Assembly (NCBI RefSeq): GCF_028368995.1
Contig: NZ_JAQNDL010000004.1
Span: 504,001-568,000, forward strand
From: Nannocystis bainbridge
Lineage (GTDB): Bacteria > Myxococcota_A > Polyangia > Nannocystales > Nannocystaceae
Direction of reading: 5' to 3'
DNA: 64,000 nt
How positions within the stretch are numbered: the stretch's first letter is position 1; the number at the start of each line of letters is the position of its first letter. Below are positions 1 through 8,973 of this stretch, piece after piece. The notes beneath the pieces were generated by a model that ran no database searches, was not told the DNA's origin, and worked only from the letters and a program-made list of their open reading frames with translations. The translations under genes were made by a program, and so were the position numbers.

Positions 1-919
1 GCGCGGGGTCGAGGGCGAAGATGGCGGCGAGGCGATCCTGGTCGGTGGGACCTGTCGCTTTGAACATGTTCAAAGGGACAGGCCCGGACATGACCCAGAT
101 CCGCGCGCCCTCGTCCTCGGGCAGCAGATCGCGCCGCTCGGCCAGGGCGTGGTGCGGGCCGTTGATCTCCAGCTCGACGAGGTCGGGCTCGCGGCGCAGC
201 AGGGCGTGCAGCAGCTCGCGCGGGCCGGCGGGGTCGTCGGCGGTCAGCTCGCCGCGGGCGGCGGCCAGCTCGAGCTCGCGGGCCATGGCCTCGAGGCGGG
301 CGCGGTAGGTCTCCTTGCGGGCCTTGACGTAGCCGTCGTAGAAGGGCAGCGAGAGGGCGACGGCGTCGTCGCTCTTCTGGGTGGCGGCGCCGACGATGCC
401 CTCGAAGTACTGGACGGTGAGGGCGACGAGGTAGGCCGAGGCGCCGACGCAGAGGATGCCGAGGCAGACGAGCGCGGTGATCACCCGCGACTCGAGCCGA
501 CCCCACCACGGCACACGCGGGGCGGCGACGATGCGCTGACCGATCCGCGTCATGCGGATCCGCGAGAGGTCGCTCGGGCGCGAGTCGGCGGCGCCGAAGC
601 GGAAGAAAGAAGAAGTGCGGGCCCCGGCCTTGTCGGCGCGCGGGTGGACGCTGGACTCGGGGCGCGCGGCCGGGGTGACGGCGGAGGGCGGGCGCGCGGC
701 GGTCCGGGCTCGCGGCCGCGAGGGCTCGCCGAGCCTGGGGCGCGGATCGAGGTCGTCGCGCGGGCCCGCGGGCAATTCGTCGGAGGCGGCCGGCGTGGTG
801 CGCGAGCCGGATCGTCGCGGGAGGTCGTCGCGCGATCCGGCTTGATGCGTCGCGTCGCGCGCGCCGGGCGGGTTCACCGGGCGCGGGGCGTCGTCGTCGC
901 TGGGGCCGCGCGCGCTCAT
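1..919 (-). CDS. Membrane sensor, probable NtrY-like histidine kinase, N-terminal part (cut by left edge)
   Basis: An open minus-strand frame begins at the ATG at 919 and runs off the left edge (306 residues seen). Residues 1-130 are a Pro/Arg/Asp-rich cytoplasmic stretch. About residues 146-168 form one clear membrane segment, followed by an extracytoplasmic region (YFEGIVGAATQKSDDAVALS and onward), as in periplasmic sensor domains. The start overlaps the stop of the upstream DUF4390 gene (ATGA), so translation is probably coupled. In many proteobacteria DUF4390 genes sit directly before an NtrY-type kinase, which is the main reason for the call. No kinase domain is visible inside the window. 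A 14-bp repeat array at 51-94 is read in frame as part of the sensor region. Confidence 0.55.
   Translation of the reverse strand, partial: MSARGPSDDDAPRPVNPPGARDATHQAGSRDDLPRRSGSRTTPAASDELPAGPRDDLDPRPRLGEPSRPRARTAARPPSAVTPAARPESSVHPRADKAGARTSSFFRFGAADSRPSDLSRIRMTRIGQRIVAAPRVPWWGRLESRVITALVCLGILCVGASAYLVALTVQYFEGIVGAATQKSDDAVALSLPFYDGYVKARKETYRARLEAMARELELAAARGELTADDPAGPRELLHALLRREPDLVELEINGPHHALAERRDLLPEDEGARIWVMSGPVPLNMFKATGPTDQDRLAAIFALDPA
51..94. repeat. 14-bp tandem array (3 units), inside a gene
   Basis: Units start at 51 (cctgtcgctttgaa), 65 (catgttcaaaggga) and 79 (short, caggcccgga), then catgac at 89. It belongs to the dispersed CATGTC/CAGGTC family and is translated within the sensor gene on the minus strand. 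Confidence 0.75.
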
Positions 920-1560
920 GACGACACCAGATAGAAGCCCGGGACGGTTTTTATTGCGAAGGTCTGCTCGGCGCTCTGGGTGGCGCGGACGAAGATGCCG
1001 ACCCACCGCGAGAACACCGAGAGGTCGCGGCCCTGGCCGCGGTCCCACTCGTCGCCGGACTGCGGGGCGAGCAGGTCGCGGTCGATCGGGTTGCGCTGGC
1101 CGACGACGGTGGCGAAATAGACGGCCTCAGGGCCGCGCTGGAGGGCGCTGACGCGGGCGATGCGGACGCGGTCGAGGGTGGTGGCGCGGGCGATCGCCTC
1201 GTCGCGATCGGTGTAGTAGCGGATCTGCGGGGCGCGCCCGGGATCGCTGGTGGTGACCACGTAGCGCTCTTTCCACGGGTTGTACTGGATCTTGACGACG
1301 CGCGAGCGCTGGTCGACCGGGAGGCTGTGGCCGGTGCGATAGACGACGATCTCGAACACGAGGGTGGTGGCGAACGCCGACTCGAGCGAGGCCATGGCGT
1401 CGTCGTCGCGCGTGGGCAGGAGCTCGGGCATGGCGGCGGTCATGAGCACGCCGTCGCCGACCTCCTCGAACTTGGCCCGGCGGTTGCGCAGCAGCTCGAG
1501 GCCGCTGGCGCCCAGCAGCGGCAAGGAGAGGCCGGCGAGCAGGAGGGCGCGCCGCTTCAC
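916..1560 (-). CDS. DUF4390 family exported protein
   Basis: 214 residues from a GTG at 1560, which overlaps the stop of the upstream BamA-like gene (GTGA). This start gives a good signal sequence (VKRRALLLAGLSLPLLGASG). Longer versions of the frame only add Arg/Pro-rich shadow sequence. The mature part has alternating beta-type segments (TTLVFEIVVYRTG, RVVKIQYNPWKERYVVTT) and a late LSVFSRWVGIFVRATQS stretch typical of DUF4390. The family has no established biochemical role; members usually neighbour NtrY/NtrX sensor systems. It is the middle gene of a tightly overlapping group with the outer-membrane protein and the sensor. Confidence 0.7.
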   Translation of the reverse strand: MKRRALLLAGLSLPLLGASGLELLRNRRAKFEEVGDGVLMTAAMPELLPTRDDDAMASLESAFATTLVFEIVVYRTGHSLPVDQRSRVVKIQYNPWKERYVVTTSDPGRAPQIRYYTDRDEAIARATTLDRVRIARVSALQRGPEAVYFATVVGQRNPIDRDLLAPQSGDEWDRGQGRDLSVFSRWVGIFVRATQSAEQTFAIKTVPGFYLVSS

Positions 1561-3122
1561 AGCGGGGTCCTCCGCAGGACGTTGCCGACGCTGAACTCGA
1601 GCGCGCCGACGACGGTCTCGAGGCGCAGGCCGAAGTTGGCGTTGAAGCCGACCGGGGCGGCCCACTCGCCGGCGGCGCGGTGGAGGGCCCGCTCGGCGGC
1701 GTCGCCGGCGAAGGTGAAGATGCCGGTCGACCACACGAGATAGCCGGCCTTGATCCCGCGCACGCGGTTGCGCTGGAACAGCGGCCACACGTACTCGAGG
1801 TCGACGCGCGCGAACAACGAGCCGAGGACGCGGCGATCGACGCCGGTATTGAAGACGTCGACCGGGCTGCGGGTGGTGTAGATGAGACCCAGCTCGCGCC
1901 CGGGGGTCCAGTCGCTGAGATCGCCGGCGAAGAAGCGCTCGAACCGCGGGGCCCGGCCGGCGATCTGGCCGGCGACGAGGCTGGGGGTGATCCAGTGGCC
2001 CCAGGGCAGGCGGAAGCTGTAGGCGGCGCCGGCGACCAGCTTGATGTACTCGTACTCGCTGCCGACCAGCGGGGAGCTGAGCTGGAGGTCGAGGGCGACG
2101 CGGGCGCCCTTGCCGAGGCGCGCGGCCTCGTCGCGGCCGTCGTAGTTGAGGCCGAAGTTGAAGGAGGTGAGGCGGTGGACGCCGCCGAGCAGCTCGAGGT
2201 CGACCGGGCGGGTCTCGCCGAGCGGCGAGGTGTAGGTCGGGTCGCCGGGCGGCTGGGCGTTGACGCGCTCGAACCGGTAGTCGAGGCCGAAGACGAGGCG
2301 GTTGCCGGCGTTGAAGGTGGTGCCGAGGATGCCGCCGATCCGGCCGTAGTCGACGGTGCGGAACAGCGACGGGTCAGGGTCCTCGGGGCGGCCGGCGATC
2401 CGGAACGGCTCGCTGGCAGAGGTGACGTAGATGGTGCCGGCGAGGCCGAACCGCGAGCCACGCAGGCGCGGGGCGGCGAGGTGGAGCCGGAAGGCCTGCT
2501 GCCGCCGGCTGCGCGGGACCTGCCGCGGCAAGCTGCCCCACACGAAGCCGCCGCCGAGGTGCAGGGCGCGGCCGAGGAAGTTGCGCTCGAGCGCCTGGAC
2601 GCCGCCGCGGAAGGGGGTGAAGCGAGATGTCCCGAGGTACAGGTCGGTGACCTCGAGCGAGCTGCGCTCCTCGACCTCGACGGTCAAGGTGACGCTGCCC
2701 GGGTCGTCGGCGAGGGGGCGCAGGCGCAGGGTGACGCGCTCGAAGGCGTCGGTCTGGAGCAGGCGCAGGCGGGCCCGCTGGACCCGCGCGTCCTCGGGCC
2801 ACAACAAGGTGGCGCCCTCGCGCAGGCCCTCGGCGGCGAGGATTTCGACGATCCGCGCGCTCGGGGTCTGCTCGGTGCCGCGGACGGTGAGCGCGGCGAT
2901 GGTGACGCTGCGCCGCTCCTGAGCGCCGGCGGTCGCTGCGCCTGGACCGGGGCCCGGATCGGCGGGGGCGACGACGACAGGTCGGGCGGGTGGACCGGCA
3001 GCCGCGGCGGTCCACGGCAGGATACCTGCCGCGAAGAGCCCCCACGCGGGGCCGCACGACCACCGACTCGGAGCAGGCCGCCGGGATCGGCGGTCGCCTG
3101 CGCGGGCGTCAGGGGCGTGCAT
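1557..3122 (-). CDS. Outer-membrane protein with POTRA and BamA-type barrel domain
   Basis: 521 residues from the ATG at 3122, chosen because it gives an Arg-rich n-region followed by GLFAAGILPWTAAAAG as export signal. A Pro/Gly/Ala linker leads to a POTRA-like segment (about residues 75-150, SVTIAALTVRGTEQT and FERVTLRLRPL). The rest is rich in amphipathic beta strands ending in aromatic residues, as in the surface-antigen (Omp85/BamA) barrel. At about 520 residues with a single POTRA it is closer to TamA-like or accessory Omp85 proteins than to BamA itself. It heads the 1-3.1 kb minus-strand operon. The physiological substrate is unknown. Confidence 0.7.
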   Translation of the reverse strand: MHAPDARAGDRRSRRPAPSRWSCGPAWGLFAAGILPWTAAAAGPPARPVVVAPADPGPGPGAATAGAQERRSVTIAALTVRGTEQTPSARIVEILAAEGLREGATLLWPEDARVQRARLRLLQTDAFERVTLRLRPLADDPGSVTLTVEVEERSSLEVTDLYLGTSRFTPFRGGVQALERNFLGRALHLGGGFVWGSLPRQVPRSRRQQAFRLHLAAPRLRGSRFGLAGTIYVTSASEPFRIAGRPEDPDPSLFRTVDYGRIGGILGTTFNAGNRLVFGLDYRFERVNAQPPGDPTYTSPLGETRPVDLELLGGVHRLTSFNFGLNYDGRDEAARLGKGARVALDLQLSSPLVGSEYEYIKLVAGAAYSFRLPWGHWITPSLVAGQIAGRAPRFERFFAGDLSDWTPGRELGLIYTTRSPVDVFNTGVDRRVLGSLFARVDLEYVWPLFQRNRVRGIKAGYLVWSTGIFTFAGDAAERALHRAAGEWAAPVGFNANFGLRLETVVGALEFSVGNVLRRTPL

Positions 3123-3183
3123 CGGCCGCGAGTGTAACGCAAGGCGCGCCCGCGCCGCTCCGTTGTCCGCTAGACTGCGTCCC

Positions 3184-3567
3184 GTGGTGGGCCGCAAGCT
3201 CGTCGTCTACATCGAGGACAACCCGAGCAACTTCGCTCTGGCCCGCAAGATCCTCGAGCTGTCCGGCGACTACGAGGTCATCGGCGCCAAGGACGGGGTG
3301 TCCGGCCTGGCCCTGGTGCGCGACCGGCGACCGGACGTGGTCCTCCTCGACCTCGATCTGCCGGGGATCAGCGGGATCGAGGTGGTGCAGCGGATCCGCG
3401 CGAGCCCCGACATCGCGGGGACGCCGGTGCTGGCGGTGACGGCGAGCGTGATGAAACGCGAGCGCCGCCAGGCGATGGACGCGGGGTGCGACCGCTTCAT
3501 CGAGAAGCCGTTCGACATCCACGAGCTGCGCAGCCAGGTCGACGAGGTCGCGGCGATCCAGCGCTGA
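3184..3567 (+). CDS. Single-domain response regulator (CheY/DivK type)
   Basis: 127 residues, a receiver domain and nothing else. Visible signatures are the acidic pair (YIEDNPSN), the phospho-acceptor Asp in VVLLDLDLPG, the Thr/Ser switch in AVTASVMK and the Lys in FIEKPFD. I chose the GTG at 3184 because the domain begins only a few residues later; a TTG at 3163 would add seven residues. With no output domain it should act by protein-protein contact, as DivK, CheY or phosphorelay intermediates do. It is transcribed divergently from the outer-membrane operon, and its stop is followed by a long 14-bp array. The partner kinase cannot be told from here. Confidence 0.9.
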   Translation: MVGRKLVVYIEDNPSNFALARKILELSGDYEVIGAKDGVSGLALVRDRRPDVVLLDLDLPGISGIEVVQRIRASPDIAGTPVLAVTASVMKRERRQAMDAGCDRFIEKPFDIHELRSQVDEVAAIQR

Positions 3568-3582
3568 AGCCGAGCGGGTGCG

Positions 3583-3778
3583 CCTGGCCGAAGGGGCAGG
3601 TGCGCGGGGCGGCGGGTGAGGAGTCGGCCGAATCGGCGACCTGGCGGCGGTGAGCGGTCGCGCGAGGCTGTCCGAAGGGGCAGGTCCCAAGGGGAATGTC
3701 CGAAGGGGCAGGTCTGAAGGGGCAGGTCCCAAGGGGCATGTGCCAGGGGACATGCCCGAAGGGTCAGGCGGTGCGGGC
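3583..3778. repeat. 14-bp tandem array, one of the longest in the window
   Basis: A first pair of units lies at 3583-3606. The main block has units at 3667, 3681, 3695, 3709, 3723, 3737, 3751 and 3765, each exactly 14 bp apart (for example caggtcccaagggg at 3681 and aatgtccgaagggg at 3695). The stop codon of the minus-strand nucleotidyltransferase gene (3764-3766) lies inside the last unit. Confidence 0.9.
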
Positions 3779-4522
3779 GGCCAGGATCTCGGCGAGGGCG
3801 GCCAGCTGCTCGGGGGTGTTGACGCCGGCGACCTCGTCGGCGGGGACCTCCACGGTGAGGACGCCGCGCTCGGCGGCGCGGGCCACCAGGTCGGTGAGGT
3901 AGATCTCTCCCTGGGCGTTGGCCTGCCCGAGGCCCGGCAGCTCGCTGCGCAGCAGCTCGGCGCGGGCGCAGTAGACCCCGGCGTTGCACTCCCGGAGCGC
4001 GCGCGTGGCCGCGTCGGCGTCGCGCTCCTCGACGACGGCGTGGATCCGCCCGCGGTCGTCGCGGACGATCCGGCCGTAGCCGTGCGGGTCTTCGGGCGTG
4101 AAGGTGGCGAGCGCGAGACCGGCGCCGCTGGCTGCGCAGGCTTCGACGAGGCCGGCGAGGGTGGCCGGTCGCAGCAGCGGGACGTCGCCCGAGAGGATGA
4201 GCACCGGACCTTCGTGGTCGGCGATCGCGGGTAGTGCGCACTGTACCGCGTGCCCGGTGCCGAGCTGCTCGGCCTGCACGACGAAGCGGAGGTCGGTGAA
4301 CACGGGCCCGAGGGCCGCTTCCACCTGCTCGGCCCCGTGACCGACGACGACGACGAGGCGGGCGACGCCGGCCGCCCGGGCGCTGCGCAGGACGTGCACG
4401 GCCAGCGGCTCGCCGGCCAGCGGGTGCAGGACCTTGGGCAGGTCGGAGCGCATGCGGGTGCCCTTGCCCGCGGCGAGGACGACGGCGATCGGCGAAACGG
4501 CGGTGACGGGCTGCTGTGGCAC
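3764..4522 (-). CDS. GlmU-type nucleotidyltransferase, uridylyltransferase domain only
   Basis: 252 residues from a GTG at 4522. The N-terminus has the sugar-nucleotide pyrophosphorylase signature (AVVLAAGKGTRMRSDLPKVLHPLAG). It also has the GlmU-type EQLGTGHAVQCALP, the metal-site loop LILSGDVPLL, GYGRIVR with VEERDA, CNAGVY, and NAQGEIYLTDLV near the end. These match the UDP-GlcNAc pyrophosphorylase half of GlmU. Ordinary GlmU is about 450 residues, and the left-handed helix acetyltransferase half is absent. No second gene for it lies nearby. It may make an NDP-sugar, or act with a separate acetyltransferase elsewhere. The stop lies in a 14-bp repeat array. Confidence 0.85.
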   Translation of the reverse strand: MPQQPVTAVSPIAVVLAAGKGTRMRSDLPKVLHPLAGEPLAVHVLRSARAAGVARLVVVVGHGAEQVEAALGPVFTDLRFVVQAEQLGTGHAVQCALPAIADHEGPVLILSGDVPLLRPATLAGLVEACAASGAGLALATFTPEDPHGYGRIVRDDRGRIHAVVEERDADAATRALRECNAGVYCARAELLRSELPGLGQANAQGEIYLTDLVARAAERGVLTVEVPADEVAGVNTPEQLAALAEILAARTA

Positions 4523-4722
4523 GCGCGGCGGACCTTAGCAAAATCGCCGGGCGCGGGTGTCCGGGCCGCCGTGCGCTGCGCAGGTGCGAGCTCGCTCGCG
4601 TAAGGCAAGGTGGGACGCGAGCGGCGGCCGTCGCTGCGCCGCCGGGGGGCCGCTCCGGGCCGCCAGGTTGCGCCGCAAGGTAGCCTGTGCGACCGTTGGT
4701 GTCGGTCCGCGCGCGTATCGGG

Positions 4723-7700
4723 ATGGCACTCCGTCGCAACAGATTGATGGGTTGGAGCTCCGCGTCGATCGCTGCGGCGGTGCTGGCGCTGGCGTGCGGT
4801 CCGGGCGTTCGCTCGGAGGCCGGGCCCGATCTGGCCAACCTGGCGGGCAAGAGCGGGGCCGACGAGCCGATCCGCCGCGAGCCGCCGATCTCGCTGACGG
4901 CCGCCGACGGGGCCGAGCTGCCGCTGCGGGTGCTGCGGGTGCGGGCGGTGCTCGATCAACCGCTGGCGTTCACGGAGCTCGAGCTGGCGTTCGACAACCC
5001 GGAGGGCCGCCCGCTGGCCGGCCGCCTGGCGCTGGCGATCCCGCCGGGCGCCCGCGTGACCCGGTTCGCGGCGTTCCGCGACGGGGCCTGGCAAGAGGCC
5101 GAGGTGGTGCCGCGGCGGACGGCGATCCAGGAGCTGGCGCTGAACCACGCGCCGCAAGAGCCGCAGCTGGTCGGGGCGCCGGAGGGCGAGCGCTTCGTGG
5201 CTCGCGTCGAGCCGATCGCGGCGCGGCAACAGACGCGGCTGATCGTGGCGTACACGCAGGAGATGCGCGGCCGCAGCGAGCCGTACCGGGTGCCGGTGGC
5301 CGGGCTGGCGCCGCTGCGCGAGCTGGCGGTGGCGCTGCGCTCGCGGGCGCCGCTGGTGATGGCCGGCGACCCACTGTTCGCGGGGGTCCGCGGCGACGGC
5401 GAGTTCTACCGGTTCGCCGACGTGCGTCCGACCGGCGACATCGTGGTCCAGCCGCACGGGCCGCGCGAGCTGGGGCTGCGCCACGACAACATGGTGGTGG
5501 CCCGGATCTCGCCGATCCCCCACGACCACCCGGATCCGGTCGAGAGCCTGGCGATCCTGTTCGACACCAGCGCCTCGCAGGCGCTCGGCTGGGACACCCA
5601 CGTCGACCGCCTGGGGCAGGTGATCGAGGAGCTGGTCGCGCGGGTCCCGAAGGACTTCCCGCTGCGGGTGGTGGCGTTCGACCAGGGCGCCGAGACGGCG
5701 TACGAGGGGACGATCCGCGGGTTCGGCGAGGCGGCGCTGGCGGCGATCCGCTCGCGGCGGCCGCTCGGCGCCTCGAACCTGCTGGGCGCGCTGCGCTTCG
5801 CGGCCCGCAGCGGCGAGCGACCGGCCCGGCGCATGCTGGTGATGACCGACGGGCTCATCACCGCCGGGGCGCACACCGAGGCGGCGCTGGTCGCCGAGGC
5901 CGAGCGGCTGCGCAAGGACGGGGTGGCCCGGCTCGACGTGATGCTCGAGGGCGGTGCGGCCGATCCGGCGCGGCTGCGCGGGCTGACGGCGCTGACGCAT
6001 TTGGGCGCGCAGCCGGAGACGCTCAAGGCGATGGGCCACGAGCTGGCGCCGTCGCGGCCGGGGCTGGTGCTGCGCAGCGGGGTGACGCCGCGGGTCGCGG
6101 CGCATCGGCTGACCCGCACGGTGGTGCGCGACGTCGAGGTGCGCGTGCCCGGCAGCGGCTGGGTCTACCCGCAGAAGCTCGAGAGCGTGCAGGCCGGCGA
6201 CGACGTGCTGGTCTACGCCGAGTACGCGGAGGACGAGCTCGAGGTCGAGCTGGTCGGGCACGAGGTCGCGGCGCGCCACGGCGTGGCGCTGACGCGCTCG
6301 CCGTCGCCGCTGCTGCAGGACGCGTGGGCGGGGGCCCGCGCGGCCTGGCTGATCGACCAGGCCCGCTCGTGCGCCCGCGGGCCCGACGACACCTGCGACA
6401 AGTTCCGCGAGCGCGCGGTCGAGTTCTCGCTGTCGAACCGGATCGTCAACGACGCCACGGCGATGGTGGTGATCGGCTCGGCCCACGACTACGCCCGCTT
6501 CGGCCTCGACGGCACCTCGCTGCGCGACGTGCTGACGGTCGGCAAGTTCGGGCCCGAGTGGCGCGAGGCGGCCCCGGTGCCGCTGCCCGACGAGCGGGCC
6601 GCGCCGCCGTCGCACGCGCTGCTGGCCGGGCTGCGCATGTCGAGCTTCGACGCCGCGCCGGCGCCGACCACCGCCGCGGCCCCGCCGGTGCCGCCGGTGC
6701 CTGTCCGATCGCGCAGGTCCGAACGGCAAGGTCCCAAGAGACCTGTCCGAGAGAACAGCCGACCCGACGCCGCCGCCGATCAGGCCGGCGAGGACGCGCG
6801 CGACCGCATGCGCGACAAGGACGCCGGGCTGCGCTTCGGGCCCCAGCGCACGCCGGCCGACGCCTACGAGGGCAACTTCCTGGCGGTGATGAACCTGCTC
6901 GGCGCGTGGGACGACAAGCGCAACGCGCTCGGGGTGGCGGAGCGGTGGCAGCGGGCGGCGCCGGCCGACGTGATGGCGCTGCTGGCCCTCGGCGAGGCGC
7001 TCGAGGCCAACGGCCGCGACGACCTGGCGGCCCGCGCCTACGGCTCGCTGATCGATCTGTACCCCGGCCGCGCCGACGTGCGGCGGACCGCGGCGGGCCG
7101 GCTCGAGCGGACCGGCGAGGGCGCGGGCGGGCTGGTCCTCGACGCCTACAGCCGCGCGGTCGAGCAGCGCTACGACGATCCGGCCGGCTATCGCCTGTAC
7201 GCCTACGCGCTGCTGCGGGCCGGCTACTTCGGCGAGGCGTGGGCGGCCCTGCTCGACGGCATGGCGTGGGCCCGCGTCGAGCCGAAGACCCGCGGGCTCG
7301 AGCGCGTGTTCAAGGACGATCTCGGCCTGGTCGCGGCGGCGTGGATCCGTCGCTGGCCCGACCAGCGCGACTACGTGATGGAGGCGCTGCGGGTGCAGGA
7401 GGCCGAGCTGGCCGAGCAGCCGTCGCTGCGGTTCGTGCTCAGCTGGGACGACGCGCAGAGCGACCTCGACCTGCACGTGCGCGACGGCCACGGCTGGCAC
7501 GCCTTCTACCGCGAGAAATCACTCGAGTCGGGCGGCCGCCTGCTCGACGACATGGACGCGGGCTACGGGCTCGAGGCGTTCGTGATCGACGGAACGGCCG
7601 CGGCCTACCCGTACCGGCTCGAGGTCGGCTACTACGGCCGGGGCTCCGACTACGGGGCGGGCAAGGTCCAGATCGTCGAGCACGACGGCGCGGGCCAGCT

Positions 7701-7827
7701 GTACTTCGACGAGCGGCCGTTCGTGGTCCTCAAGCAGCGCGGCTACGTCGACCTCGGGGCGCTGACGGGCTCGCTGGCGCCCGCGAGCCGGAGCACGGTC
7801 GCCGCGCTGGCGCCGACCGGCAAATGA
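4723..7827 (+). CDS. Lipoprotein with VIT and von Willebrand A domains, TPR-like region and DUF2135-like C-terminus
   Basis: 1034 residues from the ATG at 4723, which gives Arg residues, a hydrophobic run and a lipobox ending in Cys (AAVLALACG). A GTG at 4687 or ATG at 4747 is possible. Order: VIT (inter-alpha-trypsin) domain at about residues 40-230; vWA domain from about 275 with MIDAS motif DTSAS; a Pro/Ala/Arg linker; a helical repeat region; and a C-terminal domain starting LRFVLSWDDAQSDLDLHVRD, like the DUF2135/YfaP group. This is probably a surface scaffold binding protein or metal. The linker at about residues 660-680 is encoded by a 14-bp repeat array. A zinc peptidase gene follows 15 bp later. 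Confidence 0.8.
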   Translation: MALRRNRLMGWSSASIAAAVLALACGPGVRSEAGPDLANLAGKSGADEPIRREPPISLTAADGAELPLRVLRVRAVLDQPLAFTELELAFDNPEGRPLAGRLALAIPPGARVTRFAAFRDGAWQEAEVVPRRTAIQELALNHAPQEPQLVGAPEGERFVARVEPIAARQQTRLIVAYTQEMRGRSEPYRVPVAGLAPLRELAVALRSRAPLVMAGDPLFAGVRGDGEFYRFADVRPTGDIVVQPHGPRELGLRHDNMVVARISPIPHDHPDPVESLAILFDTSASQALGWDTHVDRLGQVIEELVARVPKDFPLRVVAFDQGAETAYEGTIRGFGEAALAAIRSRRPLGASNLLGALRFAARSGERPARRMLVMTDGLITAGAHTEAALVAEAERLRKDGVARLDVMLEGGAADPARLRGLTALTHLGAQPETLKAMGHELAPSRPGLVLRSGVTPRVAAHRLTRTVVRDVEVRVPGSGWVYPQKLESVQAGDDVLVYAEYAEDELEVELVGHEVAARHGVALTRSPSPLLQDAWAGARAAWLIDQARSCARGPDDTCDKFRERAVEFSLSNRIVNDATAMVVIGSAHDYARFGLDGTSLRDVLTVGKFGPEWREAAPVPLPDERAAPPSHALLAGLRMSSFDAAPAPTTAAAPPVPPVPVRSRRSERQGPKRPVRENSRPDAAADQAGEDARDRMRDKDAGLRFGPQRTPADAYEGNFLAVMNLLGAWDDKRNALGVAERWQRAAPADVMALLALGEALEANGRDDLAARAYGSLIDLYPGRADVRRTAAGRLERTGEGAGGLVLDAYSRAVEQRYDDPAGYRLYAYALLRAGYFGEAWAALLDGMAWARVEPKTRGLERVFKDDLGLVAAAWIRRWPDQRDYVMEALRVQEAELAEQPSLRFVLSWDDAQSDLDLHVRDGHGWHAFYREKSLESGGRLLDDMDAGYGLEAFVIDGTAAAYPYRLEVGYYGRGSDYGAGKVQIVEHDGAGQLYFDERPFVVLKQRGYVDLGALTGSLAPASRSTVAALAPTGK
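6700..6761. repeat. 14-bp tandem array (4 units) inside the VIT/vWA gene
   Basis: Units begin at 6700 (cctgtccgatcgcg), 6714, 6728 and 6742, with a partial one at 6756. They are translated as an Arg/Pro-rich linker (PVPVRSRRSERQGPK) between the vWA part and the helical repeat part. Confidence 0.85.
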
Positions 7828-7842
7828 GATCACGCTCGGGGC

Positions 7843-8736
7843 ATGCGCTTCGAGAAGGGCTACCGCAGCGACGACGTCATCGACCGCCGGGGTCAGCGCA
7901 GCTTCGGCGGCGGAGGCGGCGGGGGCGGGGCGATGCTCGGCCTGGTCGGCATGCTGCTGCGCTCGCGGTTCGGGTGGTTCGGCGTGATCGTCATGCTCAT
8001 CCTCTATGCGACGATGGGCCGCTGCGAGCAGCAGGGCTCGTACCTGGCCGGGCAGCAGGACGCGCCGGTCGCCGAGGGCAAGGCCGACGACCTGTCGAGC
8101 TACGTCGCCTACGCGCTCGACGACGTGCAGTCGTCGTGGCAGGCGCGCTCGCCGATCGCGGTGTCGGGCGCCGGGCCGACGCCGTACCAGAAGGCCAAGC
8201 TGGTGCTGTTCACCGACCGGACCCCGACCGGCTGCGGCTACGGCGAGGCGGCGTCGGGTCCGTTCTACTGCCCGGCCGATCAGCGCGTGTACATCGACCT
8301 CGGGTTCTACCGCGAGCTGCGCGACCGCCTCGGGGCCACCGGTGATTTCGCCCAGGCCTACGTGATCGCCCACGAGGTCGCGCATCACCTGCAGAACCTG
8401 CTCGGGCTGTCCGACAAGGTCCACGCCGCGTCGCCGCGCCAGCTGCAGGGGCCCGGCGGGCTGTCGGTGCGGCTCGAGCTGCAGGCCGACTGCCTCGCCG
8501 GCGTGTGGGCCCGCGACGCCGAGCTGCGCGGCAAGCTCGACCCGGGCGACATCGACGAGGCGATGCGCGCGGCCGAGGCGATCGGCGACGACCGCCTGCA
8601 GAAGATGGCGCGCGGCACGGTCCAGCCGGAGTCGTTCAGCCACGGGACGTCGCAGCAGCGCGCGCGGTGGTTCGCCCGCGGCCACGACTCGCACGACCCG
8701 GCCCGCTGCGACACCTTCAACGCGGCCGAGCTTTGA
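7843..8736 (+). CDS. Neutral zinc metallopeptidase, YpfJ/KPN_02809 type
   Basis: 297 residues. The start MRFEKGYRSDDVIDRRG with a Gly run and one membrane segment (GWFGVIVMLILYATMG) is the usual N-terminus of this family (PF04228). The catalytic motif is AHEVAHHLQNLLG (HExxH), followed by the family sequence LELQADCLAGVWA. CGYGEAASGPFYCPAD precedes the active site, as expected. The fold faces the periplasm behind the membrane anchor; the natural substrate is unknown. It follows the VIT/vWA gene by 15 bp and is probably co-transcribed with it. Confidence 0.92.
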   Translation: MRFEKGYRSDDVIDRRGQRSFGGGGGGGGAMLGLVGMLLRSRFGWFGVIVMLILYATMGRCEQQGSYLAGQQDAPVAEGKADDLSSYVAYALDDVQSSWQARSPIAVSGAGPTPYQKAKLVLFTDRTPTGCGYGEAASGPFYCPADQRVYIDLGFYRELRDRLGATGDFAQAYVIAHEVAHHLQNLLGLSDKVHAASPRQLQGPGGLSVRLELQADCLAGVWARDAELRGKLDPGDIDEAMRAAEAIGDDRLQKMARGTVQPESFSHGTSQQRARWFARGHDSHDPARCDTFNAAEL

Positions 8737-8750
8737 TGTGAACCTCGGGA

Positions 8751-8792
8751 CATGTCGTGTCGGACATGTCCCGAAGGTCACGCACCTGAGGA
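8751..8792. repeat. 14-bp tandem array (2-3 units)
   Basis: Units lie at 8751 (catgtcgtgtcgga) and 8765 (catgtcccgaaggt), with a weak third at 8779. It sits directly after the stop of the zinc peptidase gene. Confidence 0.8.
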
Positions 8793-8973
8793 GTGCGGCG
8801 CGCGTGGCGCGCGCCGCTCGAGGGCGAATGTCAAAGCAAGACATCCGTCCGCGGGGCGCTGGTGGAGGCGGGTGCGCGCGGCTTTATGAATGCGGCTTAA
8901 CGCCGGGTTCACCGCGAGCCGCGAGTACAGCGTTCATGCTGGCCGGGCCGCGCAGCGCGGCGCTCGGTGCTTC

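Noticed and set aside
3109..7500. Minus-strand frame of 1463 codons
   Set aside because: A shadow frame: it runs antisense to the VIT/vWA gene and in the wrong frame of the nucleotidyltransferase, and is made of Arg/His/Pro-rich sequence without domains.
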